Assembly: GCF_036884655.1 (NCBI RefSeq)
Contig: NC_088345.1
Coordinates: forward strand, 28,313,501-28,377,500
Origin: Musa acuminata AAA Group
Lineage: Eukaryota > Streptophyta > Magnoliopsida > Zingiberales > Musaceae
Length of the DNA stretch: 64,000 nt
Direction: 5' to 3'
Of this stretch, positions 1-11,095 are shown in pieces. Within the stretch, counting starts at the first letter, position 1. The number at the start of each line of letters is the position of its first letter. The notes below the pieces were generated by a model. The model saw only the letters and a program-made list of their open reading frames with translations, ran no database searches and was not told the origin of the DNA. A program made the translations under genes and the position numbers.

Positions 1-202
1 AAAAGTCTTCTTCTCTAACTCATTCCAATCATTCATTAGAAGAGAAGACTTTTGAAACCCATTTTCTACAATATTCCATAATTCGAAATCCATTGAAATT
101 AGGAAGAACCTCATTCTAGTCTTCCAAAATTTGTAATCCGTCCCATTAAACATGGGCGGACGTGTAATTGAATGACCATCTTGGTTACCACGTAAATACC
201 AT
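1..202 (-). pseudogene. gag: Sirevirus gag, N-terminal fragment
   Basis: Reading the minus strand from the ATG complement at 200-202, this matches the first ~70 residues of the intact gag at 62397-63980, including the segment TDYTYWKTRM in decayed form. It leaves the window on the left. Upstream (203-249) lies the element's leader with a degenerate primer site (GCTCTTATACCT at 239-250). Where the element's own 5' LTR should start in minus orientation, a plus-strand LTR begins at 250 instead. The piece is a relic: the initiator region and several codons have changed. Confidence is high for family, modest for exact limits. Confidence 0.75.
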
Positions 203-249
203 CTCTCTTAGGTTTTAAAATAAACGAGAGTAAACCTTGCTCTTATACC

Positions 250-1482
250 TATTGAATCTCGAATTTTGATGATAAAATCAATTGATGGGTTAATTGATCT
301 AATCCATATTATTGAGTTAAGTGTGCAGGATTAACTACGATAACCAGAAAACACAAAGCAAGAATACCGGAGTTAAGTTCGATGGATGTTTAAGAGTCTG
401 AAGAATCATCGGAGATGCTGCCTAAACCAACCGAGAAGAAATCGGGAACCTGTCGGAATTTTTGGAAGTTCACTGAAGAGATCGTCGAAGGTTCACAGAG
501 ATCACCGAGAAAGCTCGGCTACTCGTTAAAGTCATCACAAGTTCGGGAGCTTATTGGGAGTCCATCGGAAGAAGTTCGTCGGAAAGCTCGCCGGAACAAG
601 ACTCAACGTTCGCGGTTGAAAACTTGCTTAGGATGTTTTTTTGTTATGTAGTTCACTTATAATTAGGATTAGGATTAAGAAATAATCCTATATCCTGGTT
701 AGGGGTCAACTGGGCCCAAAATTAGACTTGGTTTGGGCTAAATTTGAAGCCCAAGAAGTGAACCGAAGGGTCTTGCGGTGGCACCGCCAGACTGGGCGGT
801 TGCACCGCCTAGCACCCGAGAACTGGGCGGTGGCACCGCCCAGCACTGTTAGTGTCAGACACTGACAAGCGGTGGCACCACCAGCATCGGGAACCCAAAG
901 AGAATTCAAATTTTGGAGCCCAAATTTTAATCCTCTTGAGGCCTCTAAATACCCCTCAAATCTCAGCTGAGATTATAACTTTTTGAGAAGCAATTGATTG
1001 AGAGAAAGGTTTTAGAAAAGTCTTTGCTAGTCTTGTTTTCAATTTGCTAGTGTTCACCTCCTTCTTTCTTGCTGAAAATCTGTAAGAGAGTGAACTGCTT
1101 GTAAAAAGTTGTAAGAGGGGTATTTACCCTTCCCCTTCAAGAGATTTGCTAGTGGAAGGTGGGAGCCTCATCGAAGAGGGGCCTCGCAAGTGGATGTAGG
1201 TCATTTGACTGAACCACTGTACAATCGGTGTGATCTCTGGTTTGCATTTACTTATTGTCATTTATATTACTGCAAACCATTTACACTTTAATGCTCTACT
1301 TCTTTGTCTCCGTCTTACTTATCACTTCAAGTTAAAATGTAATCGAAACGGTTTCAAACGAAAACGTCACTTTTATCGTACGAAGTTTCCGGAAGTGTTT
1401 AAATCGTCAAAAGTTTATCACACTTTACCGCTGCACTTTTATCTTACTTATCTACTTCTTAGTGCTGATCTTGATCCTAACA
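250..1482 (+). mobile_element. Sirevirus LTR, plus strand (left arm of inverted pair)
   Basis: Starts at TATTGAATCTCG (normal LTR start TGTTGAATCTCG) and ends GATCCTAACA at 1473-1482. It carries a TATA-like TCTAAATA at 944-951 and the U5 landmarks seen in every LTR here. The next 8 bases (ATTGGTAT) are the beginning of a primer binding site, so this was a 5' LTR. It is about 93% identical by eye, over the first ~480 bp, to the reverse complement of 1491-2686. No matching target duplication was found. Confidence 0.85.
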
Positions 1483-1490
1483 ATTGGTAT
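1483..1490 (+). other. Truncated primer binding site between two inverted LTRs
   Basis: The bases ATTGGTAT are what normally follows a Sirevirus 5' LTR (ATTGGTATCAGAGC). The site is cut after 8 bases by the start of the minus-strand LTR at 1491. Confidence 0.75.
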
Positions 1491-2686
1491 TGTTAGGATC
1501 GGAGTGGCACTAAGAGGGGGGGGTGAATTAGTGCAGCGGTAAAGTGCGATAAACTTTTGATGATTTAAACACTTTCGAAAACTTCATACGATAAAAGTGA
1601 CGTTTTCATTTGAAACCGTTTCGATTGCGTTTTAACTTGAAGGGATAAGTAAGACGGAGACAAAGAAGTAGAGCATTAAAGTGCAAATGGTTTGTAGTAA
1701 AATAAATGGCAATAAGTAAATGCAAACTAGAGATCACGCCGATTTTACAGTGGTTCGGTCAAATGACCTACATCCACTTGCGAGGCCCCTCTTCGATGAG
1801 GCTCCCACCTTCCACTAACAAATCTCTTGAAGGGGAAGGGTAAATACCCCTCTTACAACTTTTTACAAGCGGTTCACTCTCTTATAGATTTTCAGCAAGA
1901 AAGAAGGAGGTGAACACTAGCAAATTGAAAACAAGACTAGCAAAGACTTTTCTAAGACCTTTCTCTCAATCAATTGCTTCACAAAAAGTTGTAATCTCAG
2001 TTGAGATTTGAGGGGTATTTATAGGCCTCAAGAGGAATCAAATTTGGGCTCCAAAATTTGAATTCTCTTTGGGTTCCCGATGCTGGCGGTGCCACCACCT
2101 GTCAGTGTCTGACACTGATAGTGTTGGGCGATGCCACCGCCCAGCTCTCGGGTGCCACCGCCAGACCCTTCGGTTCACTTGTTGGGCTTCAAATTTAGCC
2201 CAAACCAAGTCTAATTTTGGGCCCAATTGGCCCCTAACCAGGATATAGGATTATCTCTTAATTCTAATCCTAATTATATGTGAACTACATAACAATAAAA
2301 CATCCTAAGCAAGTTTTCAACCGCGAACGTCGAGTCTTGTTCCGGCGAGCTTTCCGACGAACTTCTTCCGATGGACTCCCAACAAGCTCCCAAACTTATG
2401 ATGACTTTAACGAGTAGCCGAGCCTTCTCGGTGATCTCCGTGAACCTCCGACGATCTCTTCAGTGAACTTGCGAAAATTTCGACAGGTTCCCGATTTCTT
2501 CTCGGTTGGTTCCGGCAGCATCTCCGACGATTCTTCGGACTCTTAAATGTCCATCGAAGATGACTCTAGTATTCTTGCTTTGTGTTTTCTGGTTATCGTA
2601 GTTAATCCTGCACACTTAACTCAATAATATGGATTAGATCAATTAACCTATCAATTAATTTTATCATGAAAATCCGAGATTCAACA
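1491..2686 (-). mobile_element. Sirevirus LTR (3' LTR of element A)
   Basis: Reads TGTTAGGATC at 1491 and ends with the complement of TGTTGAATCTCG at 2686, directly followed by the polypurine tract. TATA box complement TATTTATA at 2016-2023. A G-run of 8 lies at 1516-1523. It forms the right arm of an inverted pair with 250-1482. Confidence 0.88.
2016..2023 (-). promoter_or_regulatory. LTR TATA box
   Basis: TATTTATA on the plus strand, TATAAATA on the LTR sense strand, followed by the ACCCCTC context. The same box occurs in the other Sirevirus LTRs of the window, just upstream of where transcription should start. Confidence 0.6.
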
Positions 2687-3590
2687 ATCTCCCCCTTTTT
2701 TATGATGATAATCAATTGATGACGGAGTTAAACATAACTCCCCCTATCCATCCCATTGAATTCAAGCATAAACCGATAAGTTCTAACTGTAGAACTTATC
2801 GTTATTCTCATTAAGCATAAGTAAATGTGAAACTTCGATGAAAATCATTTTCAAGTCGAATGATAAGAGACAATTTTTACTACGACAGGAGATAAAGATT
2901 TTCAACATGAATTTCATGATATACATGTTAGACATGCTTTCAATATGTTTAATCAATCTTGCGATATTCTCACAGATTTTGTAAGGCATATAAGACCATT
3001 CATATCACACAAGCTTTTGCAATTCATATAAGTCATGCTATTAAAATGGTACAAGTCATCACTTTTCTCCTCCTTTGTCATCAACAAAAAGGGAATGAGA
3101 CTTGAAGCACATAATTTATGATTATAACATCAGGAATTCAGCATTGATCATAAAAATTTTATCATTCAAAATTAAGTATGCTAAAATATTTACGCAGAGT
3201 TCATATTACAGGAAAATTCAACATTCATCCATTTTATCAAATCTCTTCTTTCTATAAATAACAAAAAATTGTAGATGTACAAGGAAGAGATAGTGAAAAA
3301 AGAAATTTTCAAGTAGTAACTCCAATAAGTCAAGATCATAATTCGAATACAAATCCATTCAAATTCAATTCATCAACTTGAATCTCATAATCAAGCCATC
3401 AAAATCAATTTCGAGATACACAAAATATCATAAAATCATTAATCTTGATCAGATGGGAGTGGTGTTTGACTCAAGATAGGATAAGATAATTTAACATGTC
3501 ATTTAGAATCGAAAGAGAAGGATCAGATTCACCGAGGAACGGAGAGAGGATGAAAAACATTACGGAAAATCCATTTAAACAAGTTTATTC
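2687..3590 (-). other. Polypurine tract and 3' non-coding region of element A
   Basis: The tract next to the LTR reads, on the minus strand, AAAAAAGGGGGAGAT (about 2687-2703). A second purine box of the same kind with a GTTGATGACAAAG-like context lies near 3058-3092. Between pol and the LTR I see AT-rich DNA with no convincing reading frame and no envelope-like gene. Multiple polypurine boxes are a described trait of Sireviruses. Confidence 0.7.
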
Positions 3591-6142
3591 TTAGGGACAA
3601 TTTAACATATCTAATTCCCTTCTAATGAATTCAAATTGGTCTTCATTCAAAGCTTTTGTAAATATATCTGCTAATTGATGCTTTATGTCAATGAATTCTA
3701 GAACAATATCATTGTTAAGGACATGATCGCGTATGAAATGATGCATAACGTCGATGTGCTTAGTTCTAGAGTGCTGAATTGGATTTTTAGTAAAACATAT
3801 GGCACTAGTATTATCACATTTTATTGGAATATTTTTAAAGTGAATTCCATAGTCTTCTAATGTATTTTTCATCCAAACAACTTGTGCACAACATGCACTT
3901 GCATCAATGTATTCGGCTTTCGCCGTAGATAGTGCAACTGAATTTTGTTTCTTGGAAGTCTAAGAAACAAGTGCATGTCCTAAAAGTTAGCATGTTCCGA
4001 ATGTACTTTTTCTATCTATCCTGCATCCGCTAAAATCGGCATCTGCATAAGCTATTAAATCAAATTTTTCAGATTTTGGATACCATAGTCCTAGATTTGG
4101 AGTTCCTTTAAGATACCTAAATATTCTTTTAACACTTTTAAGATGAGATAATTTAGGATTTGATTGAAACCTAGCGCAAAGTCCTACACTAAACATAATA
4201 TCCGGTCTAGTCACGGTGAGGTAGAGTAGACTACCTATCATTCTCCTATATGTTTTTTGATCGAAATTTTCACTATTTTCATCCATATCTAACTTAGTCG
4301 CAGTACTCATAGAGGTGTTTATTGCTTTTGAATTATCCATGTTAAATCATTTTAACAATTCTAATGTATATTTAGATTGGTTAAGAAATATACCATCCCT
4401 AAGTTGTTTGATTTTTAATCCTAAAAAGAAAGTTAATTCACCCATTAAGCTCATTTCAAATTCATGACTCATACATTTGGCAAATGATTCACATAGTGAT
4501 TTATCCGAAGAGCCAAAAATAATATCATCAACATAAATTTGCACAATAAGAAAATTATTTTCAAAATATTTAATAAACAATGTAGTATCAACCTTGCCTT
4601 TGGTAAAATTATTTAAAATAAGAAAGGAACTAAGCCTTTCATACCAAGCTCTAGGAGCTTGTTTCAAGCCATAGAGAGCCTTAGTCAATTTGAATACATG
4701 ATTAGGAAGAAGAGAATTTTCAAATCCGGGAGGTTGTTCGACATATACTTCTTCGGAAATAAAACCATTCAAGAAGGCACTTTTGACATCCATTTGAAAT
4801 AGTTTAAAATTATTACTACTCGCATAGGCAAGGAGCATCCTTATGGCTTCTAATCGAGCCACGGGAGCGAAGGTTTCTTCGTAATCGATACATTCTTCTT
4901 AGTTGAAACCTTTGGCCACTAATCTAGCCTTGTTTCTAACCACGATATCATTTTCGTCTTGCTTATTTCTAAAGACCCATTTAGTACCAATGACTAAATG
5001 GTCACTAGGTCTAGGAACAAGCTTGCATACCTTATTCCTCTCAAATTGATTCAATTCCTCTTGCATTGCAATAACCCAAAAATCATCTTTTATGGCCTCA
5101 TTAATACATTTAGGTTCGATTTGAGAAAGGAAGGCGGCGTTAGCACAAAAATTCTTGAAAGAGGAACAAGTTTTAACCCCTTTTGATCTATCTCCTATAA
5201 TTAGCTCCTTTGGATGAGCATCTATATACTTCCATTCCTTGGGAAAGGAAATTTCGGAAGAAGGTGCATCCAAGTTGCTATTTTGAGGAGGGGGTTTATT
5301 TAAATTCAAATTATCAAAACCAAGATCATTATCAAAATCATTTTTCTTTAAATTAGAAATTTCATTAAAAACTACATGAATAGACTCTTCTATTACTAAG
5401 ATTCTTTTGTTAAAATCCCGAAAAGCCTTAGAAACGGAAGAGTAACCAAGAAAGATGCCTTCATCGGATTTAGCATCAAATTTTCATAAGGCATCACTTT
5501 CATTCAAAATAAAGCATTTACAACCGAAAACTTTAAAATAGGAAATATTTGGTTTTTTTTTATTCCATAATTCATACATTTGTAAATGCTAGTTTTCGGT
5601 TGTAAATGATTTTTTTATTTGTTTTTATTGCATAATTCCAAAATATTTGGAATTCCTCGCACTAATTCTCTAGATGAGATCTTAGATATTAGTTTCATGC
5701 TTACATGGCCTAGTCTCCTATGCCAAAGCCAAGCATCATCATTTAAAGCGGAGAAGCACATTTCATTACTTAGTTCATCAAGGTTGATGGTGTAGACATT
5801 ATTTTGTTTTAATGCAATCATAGTTATGTTATGGTTTGGTTTTTCAATAATACACACATTTGGTTCAAATCTAACGATATAACCTTTATCGCATAATTGA
5901 CTAACACTCAAGAGATTATGTTTCAATCCATCAACTAGTAAGACATCATCAATAGAAAATTTTAATTTGTTACCTATGGTTCCCTTGCGAATTATTTTGC
6001 CTTGGTTGTTGTCTTCGAAGGTGACGTACCAATCTTCTTTGCTAGTGAGCATAGAGAAATGAGATGGATCTCTAGTCATATGTCTTGAGCATCCACTATC
6101 TAGATACCATCTCTTGCTTCTAGCTTGTGATGGTGTATGTTT
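3591..6142 (-). pseudogene. pol: Sirevirus pol, decayed, integrase core deleted
   Basis: Minus-strand pol broken into at least five open pieces. From the amino end: the segment after the gag stop with a copia-type protease motif (DSGCS near 6090), then the GAG-pre-integrase part with WHRRLGHVS (near 5710-5730). After that come a junction near 5560-5640, RT with [10 protein letters not shown] (near 4510-4545) and [12 protein letters not shown] (near 4640-4680), and RNase H with YADADF (near 4040) and the C-terminal LADIFTKALNE (near 3650). The integrase catalytic core, about 175 residues in the intact relative at 59346-62396, is missing and replaced by ~90 bp of T-rich filler that repeats nearby words. 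It therefore cannot encode a working integrase. Stops occur near 3961, 4343 and 4902. Confidence 0.85.
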
Positions 6143-7716
6143 CTACAAGAAGGGATTATTTTTAGGTACCCATTTTCTTTTGAGTGCCTTAAAAACTAAT
6201 TTAACTTGCTCATCATATTGCATAGAATTGATTATGGTTCCTTTAGGAACCCAAATTAGTTTGTTTGGGCTAATTTTCTTGAATGGACATTTATAAGTTT
6301 TATGTCCATATTTGCAACAAAAGTTGCAATTGCTTTGGTGCCGAACATGTAAGATGGGGCCTTTAATGAAGGTGGTTGGATTTTGGTGAGGACTTCTCAC
6401 AAATCCGATTCCACTTCTTTTAGGAACGTGACCCTTATTTGTAAGGATCATGTTCAAAGATTTGCTACCAACCTCGAATTTATTCAAGGTGTCCTTAAGT
6501 AGCAAGTTTTAATACTTAGATTATGGCATTTTATACATGGAGCTAAACTATCATGATATTCAGTTTTTAATTTATCAATATCACAAGTGAGACTATCATG
6601 CTCCTTTTTTAGCAATTTGTATTTTCTACTAATTGTCTTACATTCATCAAATAACTCATGGAAAGCATTTAATAATTCATGATAAGGTAAATCTGCATCA
6701 ATTAAATCCGTTACCTCTTCTCCGATGGCCATTAGGGCGTAATGAGCAACTTGCTCGGTGTTGGACTCCTCTTCTTCGGACGTGCTTGAATCATCCCACG
6801 TTGCCTTGAGCGCCTTCTTCTTTGATGTTCTCTTTTTGGCTTAAGGACAATCGTTCTTGTAGTGTCCCGGTTTTTTGCACTCATAGCAAATCACTTGGTC
6901 CTTCTTGTGTTCGAATTTATTTTTTATATTATTTTTAAATTTATTCTTTCTTAAATATATTTTAAATTTTTGAGTCAAAAGTGCAATGTCATTGTCACTG
7001 TCCTCATCACTTGATGTTCCTTTCAAGTGGTCTTCTTGTGATGTGAGTGTCATATCCTTCCTGTTCTTTGGAAGGGGGTTCTCGAGCTCATCATGAGCTT
7101 GACATGTCATTTCATAGGTCATTAGAAACCCAATAAGTTCTTCAAGAGGGAATGTTTTAAGGTCTTTAGCCTCTTGAATTGCCATAACTTTTGGATCCCA
7201 AATTTTTGGGAGGGATCTTAAGATTTTAGTTACTAGTTCAAAATTAATAAAATCTTTACCAAGAGCTTTGAGTCCATTGATGACATCCGTGAACCGGGTG
7301 TACATGTCTCTGATGGACTCACTTGGTTTCATTCGGAAAAGTTCGTAAGAGTGCACAAGGATGTTGATTTGGGACTCTTTCACTCGGCTAGTGCCTTCAT
7401 GAGTGACCTCAAGAGTTCTCCAAATATCAAAAGCCGAATCACAAATTGAAACACAATTAAATTCATTTTTGTCTAGTACACAAAACAAAGCATTCATAGC
7501 CTTTGCGTTTAAAGCAAAAACCTTCTTCTCCGATTCATTCCATTCGCTCATCGGAAGAGAAGATTTTTGAAATCCGTTTTCAACAATAGTCCAAAGCTCG
7601 AAATCCATAGAAATGAGGAAGATCCTCATAAGAGTCTTCCAATAAGTATAATCCGACCCATTAAACAAGGGTGGACGTGTGATAGAATTACCCTCATGTA
7701 TGCCGGAGTAAGCCAT
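6143..7716 (-). pseudogene. gag: Sirevirus gag, near complete but broken
   Basis: The amino part (6841-7716) is open for 291 codons and starts MAYSGIHEGNS. It contains the UBN2-like gag domain and the first CCHC knuckle (CYECKKPGHYKNDC), then meets a stop at 6841-6843. The rest continues with a frameshift near 6510 and holds the second knuckle (CNFCCKYGHKTYKC, near 6295-6335). The frame ends at a TAG (6143-6145) that is in frame with the following protease segment, as in the intact copy. Gag would form the particle and bind the RNA. The start is fixed by the leader and primer site immediately upstream. Confidence 0.85.
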
Positions 7717-7754
7717 CTCTCTTAGGTATCAAACCAAATATGAGAGTGAGCCTA

Positions 7755-7766
7755 GCTCTGATACCA
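7755..7766 (-). other. Primer binding site of element A
   Basis: GCTCTGATACCA on the plus strand, that is TGGTATCAGAGC on the sense strand, complementary to the 3' end of initiator tRNA-Met. It lies 2 bases inside the 5' LTR end at 7769. Confidence 0.85.
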
Positions 7767-7768
7767 AT

Positions 7769-9069
7769 TGTTAGGATCGGAGCGGCACTAAGAGGGGGGG
7801 GGGGGGGGGGGGGTGAATTAGTACAATGAAATATTCTTCGATTTTATAAAACATTTCATACATTCAATGAAAACCGATTTGGAAAGATAGAAACTTGAAA
7901 CGTATGAGAGCATAAGCGTAGTGAAAGCAAGATGAGGAGGAGAAGTAGTTTGCTATAAAATGATTTGTAGTTAAAGTAAATTGCTCAAAATGAAATAAAA
8001 ACTAGAATTTAGAGTGGTTCGACCAATGTGACCTACATCCACTTTTGGATTCCTCCTCCGTCGAGGTCACCGACATCCACTAAAGGCCTTCCTTCAATAG
8101 GTGAAGACCAACCACTTTTTACAGGTCTTTTTCCTTTTGTCAGGTTTAGGAGAGAACCCTTATATGCCTTACTTCTCTTTCTTGGATGATTACAAAGCTA
8201 AGAGAGGGAGGAGGAAAACTTTAGCACTTTTATACCCCAAAGATTCAAGATTAAAATCAACTTTGGTACCCTTTCATGTAGAAAAGGGTGGGGTATTTAT
8301 AGCCCCCAATAACTTCAAAAATGGAGTTAAAAAGTGTATTATCCCGATTTTTCGGGATACTGGTGGTACCACCGCCTTTATTGGACAGTACTACCATCTA
8401 TAGTCTGACATTGGGCAGTACTACCGCTCAGTTAGGATGGTACTACAACTTGACAGAGCTCGGAGACTGAGCTCTGGTGGTACCACCATTGACAGTAATA
8501 ATTGCTAGCAGTACCACCACCCAGACCACCTAGGAGATTGGGTCTTCCAGGCGATGCCACCGCCGGCCCTTGCGGTGCCACCGCTGCTCAGGGTCCAGCA
8601 ACCTGGTTGGGCCTTGTATTCGGCCCAAACCATCCTAGATCCGAGCCTAGTTAGCCCCTAACAGAGTTGATGGGATTACCTCCCAAATCAATTCTAATTA
8701 TCATTCTAACTATGATTAAGGCAAGCATGGTCCGATATGTCAATTTTTCACTCGGTGATCCTCCAGCGAACTTCTCGGCGAGTCATCCAATGAGCTTTCG
8801 GCGAACTCCCGACCAACTCTTGGGTAGTCTTCCGATGTGCTTCCGGCAATCTCCCGATGAGCTTTTGACGAGTCTTTTAGCGTGATTCCGGTGATCTCAC
8901 GATGAAATCTCGACAAGCTCCTAGTATATTGTCTGAGTCTTCGACTCCGGCCCATCATATGCTTTACGCCTTACTACTATCGTAGTTAATCCTGCATACT
9001 TATCTCAACACATGGATTAGATCAAATAATTTACCAATTGATTTCATCATCAAAATCTGAGATTCAACA
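7769..9069 (-). mobile_element. Sirevirus LTR (5' LTR position of element A)
   Basis: Starts TGTTAGGATC at 7769 and ends with the complement of a TGTTGAATCTC start at 9069. It contains a run of 20 G (7794-7813), the longest in the window, and a TATA complement TATTTATA near 8295. Its U3 is rich in GGTGGTACCACC-like palindromes and its U5 differs strongly from the LTR at 1491-2686, so the two are not a simple pair. Confidence 0.82.
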
Positions 9070-9807
9070 GTTTCTACTCAAGTCTCGCTCTAATCGGATT
9101 CTCCCAGAGAACTCTTTCTCTCACAATCTGAAGGACCCTAACTAAGGATTTGTCTGAGCAAGAACACATGGGATATTCCTCTCATGACACCAAGAGCGGA
9201 TGATCCTCTATCAATATTCAATAGTCCTTGTAAGGTTGGCTACCACTCCCGATGATCGGCTATACTAGATTTGGAACTTCCAAACCTGAAAGACTAGTAT
9301 CAAAGAGTGGAGTACTCATACAAAACATCCTTGGTGTCGCAAGTCTAAGGACCAAGTACACTACTGAGACAATAGAATCACTATCTAACTATAAGGTATC
9401 ATTAACCATCTAGCATTCCATAAGCGGATCAATTAGTGAACTCATTCTCCAATGAGCACCTGCACCGTATCCTTAGTGTCCCTATACGAGCACCTATGAA
9501 ACCAACCGCCTCCATTGTATATACAGGTATATAGTACACCAATCTGTCAGATTCTCTCAATGTCCCTCTCGAGTAACCTATGACCAGGATTATTTAGGAT
9601 TTATGTTTAAAGGTGAATCGGTCTCATTATCGTAATCTCATCATGATCCAATTCCCAATACACAGATCCATGGACATCATAATATATTCATGCAACACAA
9701 TATAAAATAATAAAATATCAAGTAATAATAATAATAAGTAAAAAGACTACATATCAAGTCACACGTGCCATCACTCATGTGATTAGCTTGCATGACACCT
9801 ATGACCA
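9070..9807 (-). mobile_element. Fragment of a non-Sirevirus copia LTR
   Basis: The reverse complement matches the first ~730 bp of the solo LTR at 24218-25639, with shared words such as GTCCATGGATCTGTG and AATAATCCTGGTCATAGG. The LTR start lies at 9807. The lower-coordinate end is cut by the Sirevirus LTR ending at 9069. No coding sequence is seen in it. Confidence 0.7.
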
Positions 9808-9934
9808 GTAGAGTGGACGTAGGTCACGACGACCGAACCACTATAAATCCAATGTGCTCTCTTCTTTGTTGTTTATCTTTATTGCTTACTAATTTTGTTA
9901 CTCACTCTACCTAGAACCTACTCTAAGTCAAACA
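9808..9934 (+). mobile_element. Sirevirus LTR remnant, left piece
   Basis: U5-like sequence in plus orientation (GTGGACGTAGGTCACGACGA, CCGAACCACT). It is interrupted at 9935 by a minus-strand LTR and probably resumes at 23268. The upstream half of this LTR is lost next to the copia fragment. Confidence 0.6.
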
Positions 9935-10158
9935 TGTTAGGATCGAGTCGACATTAAGAGGGGGGGTGAATTAGTGCTACTTAAAATCACATCGATTTTG
10001 AAATCTTCCACGATGAAAACCGATCGGAAAGATGTTAACTTGAAAGCATATAGAAGAATAGTGAATAAGTAAATAAAGTAGTTTGCAATGAAATTAAATA
10101 GCTGAAAGTAAATGCAAACCAAGTTTTATAGTGGTTAAGTTGTTGCGACCTATATCCA
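9935..10158 (-). mobile_element. Minus-strand Sirevirus LTR, left part (split by the gypsy element)
   Basis: Begins TGTTAGGATCG with a G-run, runs to GACCTATATCCA at 10158 and resumes after the gypsy insertion at 22163. The joined reading across ATCCA restores the block seen uninterrupted near 26780 (GACCTACATCCACTC followed by AATTCCTCTTCCGTCGA), so this is one LTR cut in two. No internal region flanks either end, so it is a solo LTR. Confidence 0.8.
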
Positions 10159-10442
10159 TGATAAACCCATAAGGTTTTATCGTAAAAGAAATGGAAGAAA
10201 AGAGAATGATAATGATCGCTTCGAGGGGATCAGCCTCCTAGGGTTTTGTCCACAGACTCATTGATTGATTGATTGCTTTAAAAAGGGGTTACATCATTAT
10301 TTATAGAGTTCCACCTAGAGTCCACTAGAACTTGGACTCTTAATAATAAATAAATATTAAATAAACTTCTACTTGACTCTAACTAAACTAAATAGAGTCA
10401 ATAAATATTATTGGAAGCTCACAAAATAAAAGGGTCCGAACA
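10159..10442 (-). mobile_element. Gypsy 3' LTR
   Basis: 284 bp, plus-strand reading TGATAAACCC to GGGTCCGAACA. It aligns along its length with 21844-22157, sharing AAGGTTTTATCGTAAAA, CCTCCTAGGGTTTTGTCCAC and AATAAATAAATATTAAATAA. Confidence 0.88.
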
Positions 10443-10637
10443 ATTCCTCCCTCTTCAAATCAGCCTTGTCCTTAAGGCTGTGCAGCATCAAACATGGGAG
10501 CTTCTCTTTCAACACTTCAGCCATAGGCTATCTATAATGAATCACAACTCATTAATCAAGTATGGTCTCCACTTTTTGATAGTATAAGCAATATATCTGT
10601 TTTTCAGTGTAGTAAGTATTGCAAGAAACTCCTGGCC
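10443..10637 (-). other. Gypsy polypurine tract and deletion junction
   Basis: Next to the 3' LTR the sense strand reads TGAAGAGGGAGGAAT, a normal gypsy polypurine tract, preceded by a tail typical of the end of gypsy pol. Within ~180 bp the sequence passes to protease-like coding, so several kb of pol have been lost here. Confidence 0.65.
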
Positions 10638-10973
10638 CTATATAATTAATTTTATCTTTGAATATTTGATATCATAAGTTAAAATCCATCCATCAACGAT
10701 CTTTACTTTGAATATGTCATAGCCTTCAATGTGATGGGCCAATCGGTCAACAGTCTCACTGTCCATAAATTTGTTAATGCTACTAATATCAATCAAAACT
10801 ATAACAGAATGATGTTCCAGAGTTTCATCAACTTTCATAGTTTGTGGGTTAGAGTAGCAGGCTAATGCAAGCATTGTATGTATGGTAGGTCCAACATCTT
10901 CATTAGAATTTATACCTTCATAATCGGAGTTCACATTCTTAGTTTTCGGTTCCTCTCCAATTGGTTTAATCAT
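10638..10973 (-). pseudogene. Gypsy protease remnant
   Basis: 111 open codons. The segment VIVLIDISSINKFMD sits where a gypsy aspartic protease has its LIDSGSTHNF-type active-site motif; here the DSG triad reads DIS, so the catalytic motif is altered. It is preceded by a TMKVDETLEHHS segment like the usual lead-in. It follows gag in the right order for Ty3/gypsy. The RT that should come next is deleted. Confidence 0.65.
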
Positions 10974-11095
10974 CAGAAGTTGCCCTTATTTACATCAGTG
11001 TTCCATACTCCACTTTTCATCATAGTACAAACCCCTTGCCGATCTTTCCTTGCTAATTTTTTTCTCATGTAGATGTGCGAATAAGATCACAGCTA

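Larger units (their letters stand above)
1491..9069 (-). mobile_element. Sirevirus element A, decayed, with mismatched LTRs
   Basis: A minus-strand element in normal order: 3' LTR (1491-2686), polypurine tract and 3' non-coding part (2687-3590), pol (3591-6142), gag (6143-7716), primer site (7755-7766) and 5' LTR (7769-9069). Gag and pol carry stops, frameshifts and an integrase deletion. The two LTRs belong to clearly different subfamilies, and the flanking bases (GGTAT on the left, GTTTC on the right) do not match. The element is therefore a recombinant, or two elements joined, rather than one insertion that simply decayed. Confidence 0.75.

Noticed and set aside
8101..8403. 100-codon plus-strand frame in the LTR of element A
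   Set aside because: It lies antisense to the LTR across the TATA region and has no conserved counterpart.
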